Below, piece after piece: positions 1-5,675 of a stretch of 8,584 bases of DNA. The stretch is taken from positions 1-8,584 of the forward strand of contig JBEKRL010000077.1 in NCBI GenBank assembly GCA_049518775.1, given 5' to 3'. The notes under the pieces were generated by a model. It did not search any database and was not told where the DNA came from. It worked only from the letters and a program-made list of their open reading frames with translations. A program made the translations under genes and the position numbers. How positions within the stretch are numbered: position 1 is the first letter of the stretch; each line of letters starts with the position of its first letter. The DNA comes from Bog-877 sp049518775. GTDB lineage: Bacteria; Chloroflexota; Dormibacteria; Aeolococcales; Bog-877.

Positions 1-14
1 AGGGGGAGGTCAGG

Positions 15-893
15 ATGGAGATTCGTGAGCTGCAGGTGCGGACCCCGGACGGGCGACGGCTGGACATCTTCGATGCCGGTGGCGCGGGCCAGCCAGTCGT
101 CCTTGTCCACCACGGGACGCCGGGAGCTCGCTTGCCCTACCGGGGCTGGCTGGAGGACGCCGAGCGCAAGGGGATCCGCCTGGTCGGCTACTCCAGGCCG
201 GGGTACGGTGGCTCCACGAGACTCCGCGGCCGCTCGGTCTCCCAAACCCCCGACGACGTGCTCGCTATCGCCGATCACCTCCAGATCTCCCAGCTGGCCA
301 CCTGGGGCTACTCGGGAGGAGGCCCTCCCGCGCTGAGCTGCGCCGCCAGGCTGCCGGGCCTGGTGGTGGCGGCCGCGACCATCGCCTCGCCAGCTCCCTA
401 TGACGCGGAGGGTCTCGACTTCCTCGAGGGTATGGGGCAGGGCAACATCGACGAGTTCAAGACCCTGCTGGCAGGAGAGGACGCGGCTCGAGCCGGGTAC
501 GAGGAGGCGGCCGCCACGCCGGTCTCCGGCGTCGAGGAGATGATCGGGTCGATGAGCACCCTCCTGTCCGGCCCTGACCTGCGGGCCACCCGGGACCAAT
601 TGGGCGAGTGGCTGGTGGCGCTGAGGGAGGAGGCATGTTCGCACGGTCCCGACGGCTGGCTCGACGACGACCTCGCCTTCGTCCTCCCCTGGGGATTCGA
701 CCTGTCCGAGATCCGCGTGCCCCTGCAGCTGTGGCAGGGCCAGCACGACCTGATGGTGCCGCCCGGGCACGGCAGGTGGCTGGCCCGGCACCTGCCCGAC
801 GCCGAGTGGCACTATCTCCCGGACGAGGGCCACCTGACCCCGCTGCTGCGCCGGGTGCCGGAGATCCACGGCTGGCTGCGGGACCACTTCTGA
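15..893 (+). CDS. alpha/beta-fold hydrolase
   Basis: A complete 292-residue alpha/beta hydrolase, a typical length for a single-domain member, with no signal peptide or membrane segment, so probably cytoplasmic. The oxyanion-hole motif HHGTPG lies at residues 32-37 and an RPGYGGS turn at 61-67. The nucleophile elbow GYSGG is at 98-102 with Ser100 as nucleophile. A lid-like helical insertion fills roughly 130-225. The acid is most likely Asp245 in GQHDLMVP and the base His273 in EGHLT, so the Ser-Asp-His triad looks complete. The start is supported by a GGGGGAGG Shine-Dalgarno sequence at 2-9, 5 nt before the ATG. The elbow followed by GPPAL resembles esterase, lactonase and epoxide-hydrolase-like members as well as proline iminopeptidase relatives, so the substrate cannot be named. 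It converges on the aldo/keto reductase gene. The fold assignment is secure; the reaction is unknown. Confidence 0.93.
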   Translation: MEIRELQVRTPDGRRLDIFDAGGAGQPVVLVHHGTPGARLPYRGWLEDAERKGIRLVGYSRPGYGGSTRLRGRSVSQTPDDVLAIADHLQISQLATWGYSGGGPPALSCAARLPGLVVAAATIASPAPYDAEGLDFLEGMGQGNIDEFKTLLAGEDAARAGYEEAAATPVSGVEEMIGSMSTLLSGPDLRATRDQLGEWLVALREEACSHGPDGWLDDDLAFVLPWGFDLSEIRVPLQLWQGQHDLMVPPGHGRWLARHLPDAEWHYLPDEGHLTPLLRRVPEIHGWLRDHF

Positions 894-911
894 AGGGCCG
901 GGAGACGGTGG

Positions 912-936
912 CCGCGCTGGGGCGCCAGCACCGCGG
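912..936 (+). terminator. candidate hairpin terminator after the hydrolase gene
   Basis: An inner stem GCTGG (916-920) pairs with CCAGC (925-929) around a GGCG tetraloop. An outer CCGC (912-915) pairs with GCGG (933-936), with an ACC bulge on the 3' side. It begins 18 nt after the hydrolase stop. No T-run follows, so it is at best a U-less GC hairpin terminator. In DNA this rich in G and C, such stems also arise by chance. Confidence 0.35.
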
Positions 937-1273
937 AGCCTCAAATCCTGGACCTAGCTCTGGCCTTCCTTTCGGAGCTGGCAGCGGGCCAGGATCGGCG
1001 AGCCGGTCAGCATGGGAACCTTCGCCTGACCCTGCGGCGGCACGGGCCGGCTGATCGGGGCGGCGACCGACGGCCCACCCGGTCTTGGTCCGCTGCCCGC
1101 CGTGGGGACGACGCCATCGTGGCTCCGCAGCCGCTGGGGACGGGGATGGCGCCGAAGCTGCGCGAGGATGCTCTTGCGGAGGCGAGCTGCCCGGGGGTCG
1201 AGAGCAGTTGATTGGGAGCCGGCGCGCTCAACCCCCGGCCCGCGTCCGCCGGCGACGAGGAGGTCCGCCGGGC

Positions 1274-1295
1274 CCTCATGGTGACTCGCATGAGG
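1274..1295. repeat. 7-bp perfect inverted repeat in the convergent spacer
   Basis: CCTCATG (1274-1280) is followed by 8 nt (GTGACTCG) and its exact complement CATGAGG (1289-1295). Unlike most stems in this window it contains A and T as well as G and C. It lies about 70 bp beyond the aldo/keto reductase stop, so it could serve as a transcription stop between convergent genes or as a protein-binding site. No T-run adjoins it. The function is inferred only. Confidence 0.35.
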
Positions 1296-1362
1296 TGGGC
1301 GGGGGGCCGGGCCGGAACGTCTCCGCCCCCCTGAGTGCGCCGGTCTGGCCCGGGCCGAGCGG

Positions 1363-2382
1363 TCAGCTCTTGGCTGGGCTCGATCCGTAGGTGTAGCCGC
1401 CATCGGAGTAGCGGGTGCCCGCGAACGTTCCGGGCGGCACCAAGCTGGCCAGCTGGTCCAGATCCGAGGGCGACAGGGTGACCCGGGCTGCCCCGGCGTT
1501 CTCCTCCAGATTGGCGCGGTGCTTGGTACCCGGGATCGGAACCACGTCGGGGCCTTGGGCGAGGAGCCAGGCCAGCGCCAGCTGGGCGGGAGTCACGGCC
1601 CTGTCCGCGGCGAGCCGCACAACCAGCCGGACCAGCTCCAAGTTGTGCAGGAAGTTGTCGCCCTGGAATCGGGGGTTGTCACGGCGGAAGTCGTCGGGCC
1701 CGAAGCCGTCTGGGTCGGTGATCTTCCCGGTGAAGAACCCCCGGCCCAGAGGGCTGTAGGGGACGATGCCGATCCCCAGCCGGCGGGCGGTGGGCAGAAT
1801 CTGCTCCTCGATGTCCCTGGTCCACAGGGACCACTCACTCTGGAGCGCGCTGATCGGGTGGGTGGCCATCGCCCGCTGCAACGAGTCGGCGCTGGCCTCG
1901 GAGAGCCCGAGGAAGCGCACCTTGCCGGCCTGGACCAGCTCCGCCATCGCTCCCACCGTGTCCTCGATCGGGACCTCGGGGTCGACCCGGTGCTGGTAGT
2001 AGAGGTCGATGTGATCGGTGCCGAGCCGCTGCAGCGACGCCTCGCAGCAGGCTCTCACATACTCCGGACGCCCGCTGACCCTGCTCGCGGTGGCGCGGTC
2101 CTTCAGGATGCCGAACTTGGTCGCCAGGACGACTCGGTCCCGGCGTCCCTGGAGGGCTCGGCCCAAGAGCAGCTCGTTGTGGCCGTCCCCGTAGGCGTCG
2201 GCGGTATCCAGGAAGCAAACCCCGAGTTCCAGGGCCCGGTCGATGGTGGCCAGTGAATCGGCCTCGTCGGCGGGGCCGTAGGCCTGGGACATGCTCATGC
2301 AGCCGAGCCCGACCGCCGAGACCACCAGGCCCTGATTGCCGAGCCGCCTTGAGGGGAACTGGGTGTCGTTCACGTCCTGCAA
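1363..2382 (-). CDS. aldo/keto reductase (YakC/AKR13-like)
   Basis: A 339-residue single-domain aldo/keto reductase with a (beta/alpha)8 barrel, expected to reduce aldehydes or ketones with NADPH in the cytoplasm. The catalytic tetrad is visible: Asp59 and Tyr64 in LDTADAYG, Lys89 in ATKFG and His131 in YYQHRVDP. Cofactor-binding segments are SEASA (161-165), YSPLGRGFFTG (209-219) and IPGTKHRANLEEN (283-295). The N-terminal RRLGNQGLVVSAVGLGCM and the HRVDPEVPIEDTVGAM segment are typical of the YakC/AKR13 branch. The start is uncertain. The longest reading begins at a TTG (2382) with a GAGGCGG about 9 nt upstream; an in-frame GTG at 2373 would give a protein 3 residues shorter. It is divergent from the proline-catabolic pair and convergent with the hydrolase. 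The physiological substrate is unknown; members often act on varied carbonyls or stress-derived aldehydes. Confidence 0.93.
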   Translation of the reverse strand: MQDVNDTQFPSRRLGNQGLVVSAVGLGCMSMSQAYGPADEADSLATIDRALELGVCFLDTADAYGDGHNELLLGRALQGRRDRVVLATKFGILKDRATASRVSGRPEYVRACCEASLQRLGTDHIDLYYQHRVDPEVPIEDTVGAMAELVQAGKVRFLGLSEASADSLQRAMATHPISALQSEWSLWTRDIEEQILPTARRLGIGIVPYSPLGRGFFTGKITDPDGFGPDDFRRDNPRFQGDNFLHNLELVRLVVRLAADRAVTPAQLALAWLLAQGPDVVPIPGTKHRANLEENAGAARVTLSPSDLDQLASLVPPGTFAGTRYSDGGYTYGSSPAKS

Positions 2383-2814
2383 TCTAGCCTACCGCCTCAT
2401 CCGCCTTCGAGTGCAGTCTCGCGGGCTGGACCGCCCGTGCGGCGGAGTGACGAGCGTCCGGAGCTCGGTTGGGCTTCGGCCGTGTGGTCGGCCAGGTTCT
2501 CAGGGCCCGGCGGCAGCGAATCTGCACCGGCCCCCGGGTCCCGGCCGCGGCCGACGCCCTTGAACGGGATCCGGGTCATCGAGGCGGTGGCGAAGGTGCC
2601 CAGCGCAGCGGCCGCCACCAGTCACCCCAAGCGGTCGGTTACGCTTGGCCCGTCGACGGGTGAGCTGATGGAGGAACTGACTGAGGGAGTGGGGCTCCCG
2701 GCCTTCGCCCCGGCATCCTCGGGGGGCGGTTGCGAGATGAGTCCGAGGCCCGGCGGGACTCCCGCCGACATGGCAGGTCCGGCCAGCCTGCGCCCAATTG
2801 GAGGCCGCTGAACC
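2383..2814. other. divergent spacer between aldo/keto reductase and proline dehydrogenase genes
   Basis: These 432 bp separate two genes transcribed away from each other, so both promoters should lie here. I find no convincing -35/-10 pair. A TANNNT match for the leftward gene, TAGGCT (2391-2386 on the minus strand), sits 3 nt before its TTG codon. A TACGCT at 2640-2645 on the plus strand also lacks a clear -35. Between about 2437 and 2620 third positions are strongly G/C in one register that is shared by a plus-strand frame (2437-2811) and a minus-strand frame (2397-2618). Neither translation is recognisable, and the sequence could be a small gene, a gene remnant or chance. A GC hairpin lies at 2751-2767. 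Confidence 0.5.
2751..2767 (+). promoter_or_regulatory. GC hairpin in the leader of the proline dehydrogenase gene
   Basis: CGGCGGG (2751-2757) and CCCGCCG (2761-2767) form a perfect 7-bp stem closed by the 3-nt loop ACT, 47 nt before the proline dehydrogenase ATG. A weaker 5-bp stem, GCAGG (2773-2777) with CCTGC (2787-2791), follows and ends just before the Shine-Dalgarno site at 2800-2804. If the mRNA starts upstream of these stems, they would sit in the 5' leader and could affect transcript stability or ribosome access. The stems are seen directly; any role is inference. Confidence 0.3.
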
Positions 2815-3744
2815 ATGCCATCCATGAACACCATCGCCAGGGCTGCGATCCTCGCGGCCGCCCAGAACCGGCTCACCGAAGCCTTCATGGGCCGATATGG
2901 GATGAGGCTGGGGGCCTCTCGCTTCGTGGCGGGGGAGACCCTGGACCTGGATGTGCAGCTGATCCGGACCCTCAACCAGCAGGGCTTCAAATGCAACGCC
3001 ACCGAACTGGGCGAGGCGGTCACCACCGAGGCCGAGGCCAAGCTGGCGGTCGAAGCCTACGATCGGCTGCTCCGGCGTCTAGCCGCGGAGCAGCTCAACG
3101 CCAACGCCGCGATCAAGCCGACCCTCATGGGGAGCGACCTCGACGAGCAGTTGGCGATCGGCAACCTGGGACTGCTCCTGGATCTGGCCCGGAGCCTGGG
3201 GCTCTCGATGCGGATCGATATGGAGGACTCCTCCCACGTTGATGCCACCCTGCGGATCTACCGGGCACTTCGAGAGCGGGGCTTTGACAACGTGGGGGTG
3301 GCGCTCCAGTCGTGCCTCCGGCGCACCCGCTCCGACCTCGAGTCACTGCTCCCGCTGGAGCCCAACCTGCGCCTGGTCAAGGGAGCCTATCTGGAGAGCC
3401 GCGAGGTTGCCTTCCCCGACAAGTCGGAGGTGGACCGGAACTACATCCGGATCATGGAGCTCGCACTTCGTGAGGGCGGCTACACGGCGATCGCGACCCA
3501 TGACGAGCGGATCATCGAGCACGCCATCGCCTTCACCGAGCGGCAGCAGGTCGCTCGTGACCGGTTCGAGTTCCAGATGCTCTATGGAGTCCGGCCCCAG
3601 CTCCAGCGCGACCTGCTCGGGCGGGGCTTCACCGTGCTGGTCGCGACCTCGTATGGCACCCACTGGTATCCGTTCTTCATGAGGCGCCTGGCAGAGCGGC
3701 CCGCCAACCTGCTCTTCCTCGCCCGCAACTTGGTGAGACGCTAG
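2815..3744 (+). CDS. proline dehydrogenase family protein (monofunctional)
   Basis: A 309-residue FAD-dependent proline dehydrogenase of the short, non-PutA type (Bacillus PutB and Thermus PRODH are near 300 residues). It would oxidise proline to pyrroline-5-carboxylate and pass electrons to quinone, at or near the membrane. Conserved barrel motifs include Lys101 in AAIKPT, Asp135 in RIDMED, VKGAY at 188-192 (Tyr192), ATHD at 227-230, FEFQMLYG at 251-258, and MRRLAERP at 289-296. That last segment holds the Arg290/Arg291 pair expected to bind the substrate carboxylate, plus Glu294. Oddities: the tyrosine usual in the Y-x-P-x-G loop is Ala277, the tyrosine three residues before the Arg pair is Phe287, and the usual D-[LM]-L-G-E motif reads TELGE (63-67). 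It may therefore accept hydroxyproline or another cyclic imino acid. The start is favoured by TTGGAGG ending at 2804, 10 nt before the ATG; a second ATG three codons on is less well spaced. First gene of a probable two-gene operon. Confidence 0.92.
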   Translation: MPSMNTIARAAILAAAQNRLTEAFMGRYGMRLGASRFVAGETLDLDVQLIRTLNQQGFKCNATELGEAVTTEAEAKLAVEAYDRLLRRLAAEQLNANAAIKPTLMGSDLDEQLAIGNLGLLLDLARSLGLSMRIDMEDSSHVDATLRIYRALRERGFDNVGVALQSCLRRTRSDLESLLPLEPNLRLVKGAYLESREVAFPDKSEVDRNYIRIMELALREGGYTAIATHDERIIEHAIAFTERQQVARDRFEFQMLYGVRPQLQRDLLGRGFTVLVATSYGTHWYPFFMRRLAERPANLLFLARNLVRR

Positions 3745-3753
3745 GGTCGCCGA

Positions 3754-3778
3754 GGGCCCGGGTTGTGGGCCCGGGCCC
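3754..3778 (+). promoter_or_regulatory. intercistronic all-GC hairpin between proline dehydrogenase and P5C dehydrogenase
   Basis: GGGCCCGGG (3754-3762) and CCCGGGCCC (3770-3778) form a perfect 9-bp stem of only G-C pairs with a 7-nt loop (TTGTGGG). It starts 9 nt after the proline dehydrogenase stop and lies 46 nt before the next ATG. GGGCCCGGG also recurs directly at 3767-3775, so alternative pairings are possible. No T-run follows, so full termination is less likely than partial attenuation, mRNA processing or 3'-end protection of the upstream message. Such a role would set the ratio of the two enzymes. Confidence 0.5.
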
Positions 3779-3810
3779 CATCTCCAAACGCCACCCTTTC
3801 GACCAGAGAC

Positions 3811-3818
3811 AAGGAGGA
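3811..3818 (+). promoter_or_regulatory. strong Shine-Dalgarno site that fixes the P5C dehydrogenase start
   Basis: AAGGAGGA lies 6 nt before the ATG at 3825 and is the best ribosome binding site in the window. It shows that the 20-residue in-frame extension starting from the GTG at 3765 should not be annotated. That GTG lies in the loop of the intercistronic hairpin and has no good site of its own. Confidence 0.85.
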
Positions 3819-3824
3819 TCCCCG

Positions 3825-5375
3825 ATGGCACTGTCCCCGTTTCAAAGCGAACCCAGCCTGGACTTCGCGGTACCGGCCAACCGGGCGGACTTCGCCGCCG
3901 CGCTGGCTCGGGTTCGGGATGAGTTGGGCCGCACCTACCCGCTTGTGATCGGGGGCCAGCGGGTGGAGACCGGGGAGGTGATCGAGTCGTACAACCCCTC
4001 CCACCCGGCGGAGGTCGTGGGTCGGCATGCGGCGGCCAGGGGCGAGCAGGTCGAAGAGGCGGTGAGCGCCGGCTGGGCAGCCTTCGAGGGCTGGTCTCGG
4101 ACCCCGGTTGAGGAGCGGTCTGCCTTCCTGCTCCGGGCCGCGCAGGTGATCCGGCGGCGGCGCCGGGAGCTGGCTGCCCTCATGGTCTTCGAGGTCGGCA
4201 AGCCCTGGGACGAGGCAGACGGCGAGACGGCCGAGGTGGTCGACCTGATGGAGTGGTACGCACGCCAGGTCTTGGAGCTGGACGGCCGGGGCCATCTGGC
4301 GGCCTGGCCCGGTGAGCTGACCCAGTTCCGCTACCTGCCGCTCGGCGTGGGGGCGGTGATCTCCCCGTGGAACTTTCCGCTGGCGCTGCTCACGGGGATG
4401 CTGACCGCCGCGGTGGTGACGGGCAATTGCGTCGTCCTCAAGCCGGCCAGGACCTCCAGCACCACCGCGGCCTGGCTGGTGGATGTCCTCGCCGAGCTGG
4501 GGCTTCCCGCCGGCGTGATCAACCTGCTCACGGGTCACGGGGAGTTGGTCGGCGAGGCCCTGGTGGATCACCCCAGGATCCGCTTCGTGGCCTTCACGGG
4601 ATCGCGCGAGGTGGGGGTGAGGATCTATGAGCGGGGCTCCAAGGTTCAACCCGGGCAGCGCTGGCTGAAGCGCATCCAGCTGGAGATGGGGGGCAAGAAC
4701 GCGGTGGTGGTTGACGAGACCGCCGACCTGGGCCTGGCCGCCCAGGCGATAACCAGCTCCGCCTTCGGATATCAGGGCCAGAAGTGCTCGGCCGGATCGC
4801 GGGCGGTCCTGGTGGGGCCGATCTACGACGAGGTCGTGGGCAGAGTTCTGGACCTGGCCGGACGGATCAAGGTCGGCGACCCGGTGGACCCGGAGGTCAC
4901 CATGGGTCCCGTCATCGACGGGGTCGCCGAGGCGAAGATCCTCGACTACATACGGATCGGGAGGGGCGAGGGGGAGCTGCTGCTAGGCGGCGGCCGGCGT
5001 CCCGGTGACGGCCACTTCATCGAGCCGACCATCTTCGGTGGGGTGGCTCCCAGCGCCACCATCGCCCAGGAGGAGATCTTCGGCCCGGTCCTGACGGTGA
5101 TCAGGGCCCGTGACTTCGAGCACGCCCTCACCATCGCCAACGACACCGAGTACGGGCTGACCGGCTCCTACATCAGTCGGGATCCGGAGCGGATTGCCCG
5201 GGCCAAGGATCGTTTCCACGTCGGCAACCTGTACATCAACCGTCGCTCCACCGGTGCCTACATGGGGGTGCACCCCTTCGGTGGCTTCAACATGAGCGGC
5301 ACGGACACCAAGGCGGGGGGACCCGACTACCTCCTCTTTTTCGTGCAGGGCCAGAGCGTGGCGGAGTGCCTCTGA
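3825..5375 (+). CDS. pruA: L-glutamate gamma-semialdehyde (delta-1-pyrroline-5-carboxylate) dehydrogenase
   Basis: A 516-residue aldehyde dehydrogenase that oxidises glutamate semialdehyde (hydrolysed P5C) to glutamate, the second step of proline catabolism. The length matches RocA/PruA-type monofunctional enzymes. The N-terminal DFAVPANRADFAAAL (13-27) followed by YPLVIGGQRVET (38-49) is typical of this family. Catalytic residues are Asn183 in SPWNFP, Glu287 in QLEMGGKN and Cys321 in GQKCSAGSR. The Rossmann part includes LKPAR (205-209) and FTGS (257-260), and the EEIFGPV motif is at 416-422. The PFGGFNMSGTDTKAGGPDYL stretch (484-503) is the substrate-carboxylate anchor region diagnostic of P5C dehydrogenases. 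Arg209 replaces the Glu often seen in KPxE of NAD-preferring aldehyde dehydrogenases, so the cofactor may be NADP+. It lies 80 bp after proline dehydrogenase, with its own strong ribosome binding site. Co-transcription and a functional partnership are likely. Confidence 0.96.
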   Translation: MALSPFQSEPSLDFAVPANRADFAAALARVRDELGRTYPLVIGGQRVETGEVIESYNPSHPAEVVGRHAAARGEQVEEAVSAGWAAFEGWSRTPVEERSAFLLRAAQVIRRRRRELAALMVFEVGKPWDEADGETAEVVDLMEWYARQVLELDGRGHLAAWPGELTQFRYLPLGVGAVISPWNFPLALLTGMLTAAVVTGNCVVLKPARTSSTTAAWLVDVLAELGLPAGVINLLTGHGELVGEALVDHPRIRFVAFTGSREVGVRIYERGSKVQPGQRWLKRIQLEMGGKNAVVVDETADLGLAAQAITSSAFGYQGQKCSAGSRAVLVGPIYDEVVGRVLDLAGRIKVGDPVDPEVTMGPVIDGVAEAKILDYIRIGRGEGELLLGGGRRPGDGHFIEPTIFGGVAPSATIAQEEIFGPVLTVIRARDFEHALTIANDTEYGLTGSYISRDPERIARAKDRFHVGNLYINRRSTGAYMGVHPFGGFNMSGTDTKAGGPDYLLFFVQGQSVAECL

Positions 5376-5382
5376 GAGGGCT

Positions 5383-5396
5383 GGGAGCCGGCTCCC
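5383..5396 (+). terminator. 14-bp perfect palindrome, candidate terminator of the proline operon
   Basis: GGGAGCCGGCTCCC is a perfect palindrome that begins 8 nt after the P5C dehydrogenase stop. As RNA it forms a GGGAG/CTCCC stem with a CCGG loop, extendable by one T-G wobble. There is no T-run. The position right after an operon end favours a terminator or 3'-protective hairpin; as DNA it could also bind a dimeric regulator. Confidence 0.45.
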
Positions 5397-5505
5397 GACC
5401 GGCGTCCGAGTCGCGATCGCCATCGACCTCCGTGGGCCGCAGGAGTCGGGCGCCCAGCCCGTCCCCCTCGTCTCGGCCTTCCGCCCCCTGGCGGGCGGCG
5501 CCGTC

Positions 5506-5525
5506 CAGCTCAGCGGGGTGAGCTG
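5506..5525 (+). repeat. 7-bp hairpin upstream of the PEP carboxylase gene
   Basis: CAGCTCA (5506-5512) pairs exactly with TGAGCTG (5519-5525) around the 6-nt loop GCGGGG. It contains A-T pairs, which makes it less likely than the pure G/C stems to be a composition artefact. It lies about 110 bp upstream of the candidate -35 element, so it could be a second terminator for the proline operon or a regulator site. Confidence 0.35.
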
Positions 5526-5636
5526 TTGCAGGGAATCGGCGGCGGTTCGGGCACCGGCCCCGGGCCCACGAACAGCCACTGGGCGGCGCTGATTCGGGCG
5601 GCCGTGGGGCCGAGCGTCTGAGCGCTTGCCCCGCGA

Positions 5637-5666
5637 GTGACCATGAGTCGTGGCACTCCGTAAGAT
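5637..5666 (+). promoter_or_regulatory. candidate promoter of the PEP carboxylase gene (leaderless transcript)
   Basis: GTGACC (5637-5642) matches four of six positions of TTGACA. After an 18-bp spacer comes TAAGAT (5661-5666), a good -10 element that also fits TANNNT. The ATG of the carboxylase gene starts only 10 nt after the end of the -10, so transcription should begin at, or a few bases before, the start codon. No Shine-Dalgarno sequence is present before this ATG, which agrees with leaderless translation, a common mode in high-GC Gram-positive bacteria. Confidence 0.6.
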
Positions 5667-5675
5667 CACCACCCA

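Larger units (their letters stand above)
894..1362. other. convergent intergenic spacer, no supported gene
   Basis: These 469 bp lie between the 3' ends of two convergent genes, so no promoter for either neighbour is needed here. Several open frames cross it on both strands. Their translations are low-complexity strings rich in Arg, Pro, Gly and Ala, with no recognisable motif or credible ribosome binding site, as expected of stop-poor GC-rich DNA. The only structures I see are the hairpin at 912-936 and the inverted repeat at 1274-1295. It could be a decayed gene, but no remnant of a known family is recognisable. Confidence 0.6.
5376..5636. other. spacer between P5C dehydrogenase and the PEP carboxylase promoter
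   Basis: No gene is supported here. Open frames that cross it give Arg- and Pro-rich translations without motifs. Besides the palindrome at 5383-5396, it holds the tetraloop hairpin CCGCC (5481-5485) with GGCGG (5490-5494) and the hairpin at 5506-5525. The octamer palindrome GCGATCGC lies at 5413-5420. The number of stems suggests terminators or a regulatory region upstream of the PEP carboxylase promoter, but no known operator is recognised. Confidence 0.5.

Noticed and set aside
1297..1329. Weak 6-bp stem GGGCGG/CCGCCC in the convergent spacer.
   Set aside because: It is short, distant and pure G/C, as expected by chance in this composition.
954..1403. Open frames in the convergent spacer, including a 149-codon minus frame running into the aldo/keto reductase end.
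   Set aside because: The translations are Arg/Pro/Gly/Ala-rich with no motif, and frames on both strands look equally poor.
1519..2256. A 245-codon plus-strand open frame within the aldo/keto reductase gene.
   Set aside because: The minus strand has a complete catalytic tetrad and cofactor motifs; the plus frame is a shadow of it.
3765..3824. In-frame N-terminal extension of P5C dehydrogenase from a GTG at 3765.
   Set aside because: The GTG lies in the loop of a strong hairpin with no ribosome site, while the ATG at 3825 has AAGGAGGA at ideal spacing and the family's N-terminus begins soon after it.
3741..4649. A 302-codon minus-strand open frame under the P5C dehydrogenase gene.
   Set aside because: It lies antisense to a clearly recognised enzyme, gives a His-, Gly-, Pro- and Arg-rich translation with no motif, and is a by-product of GC-ending codons.
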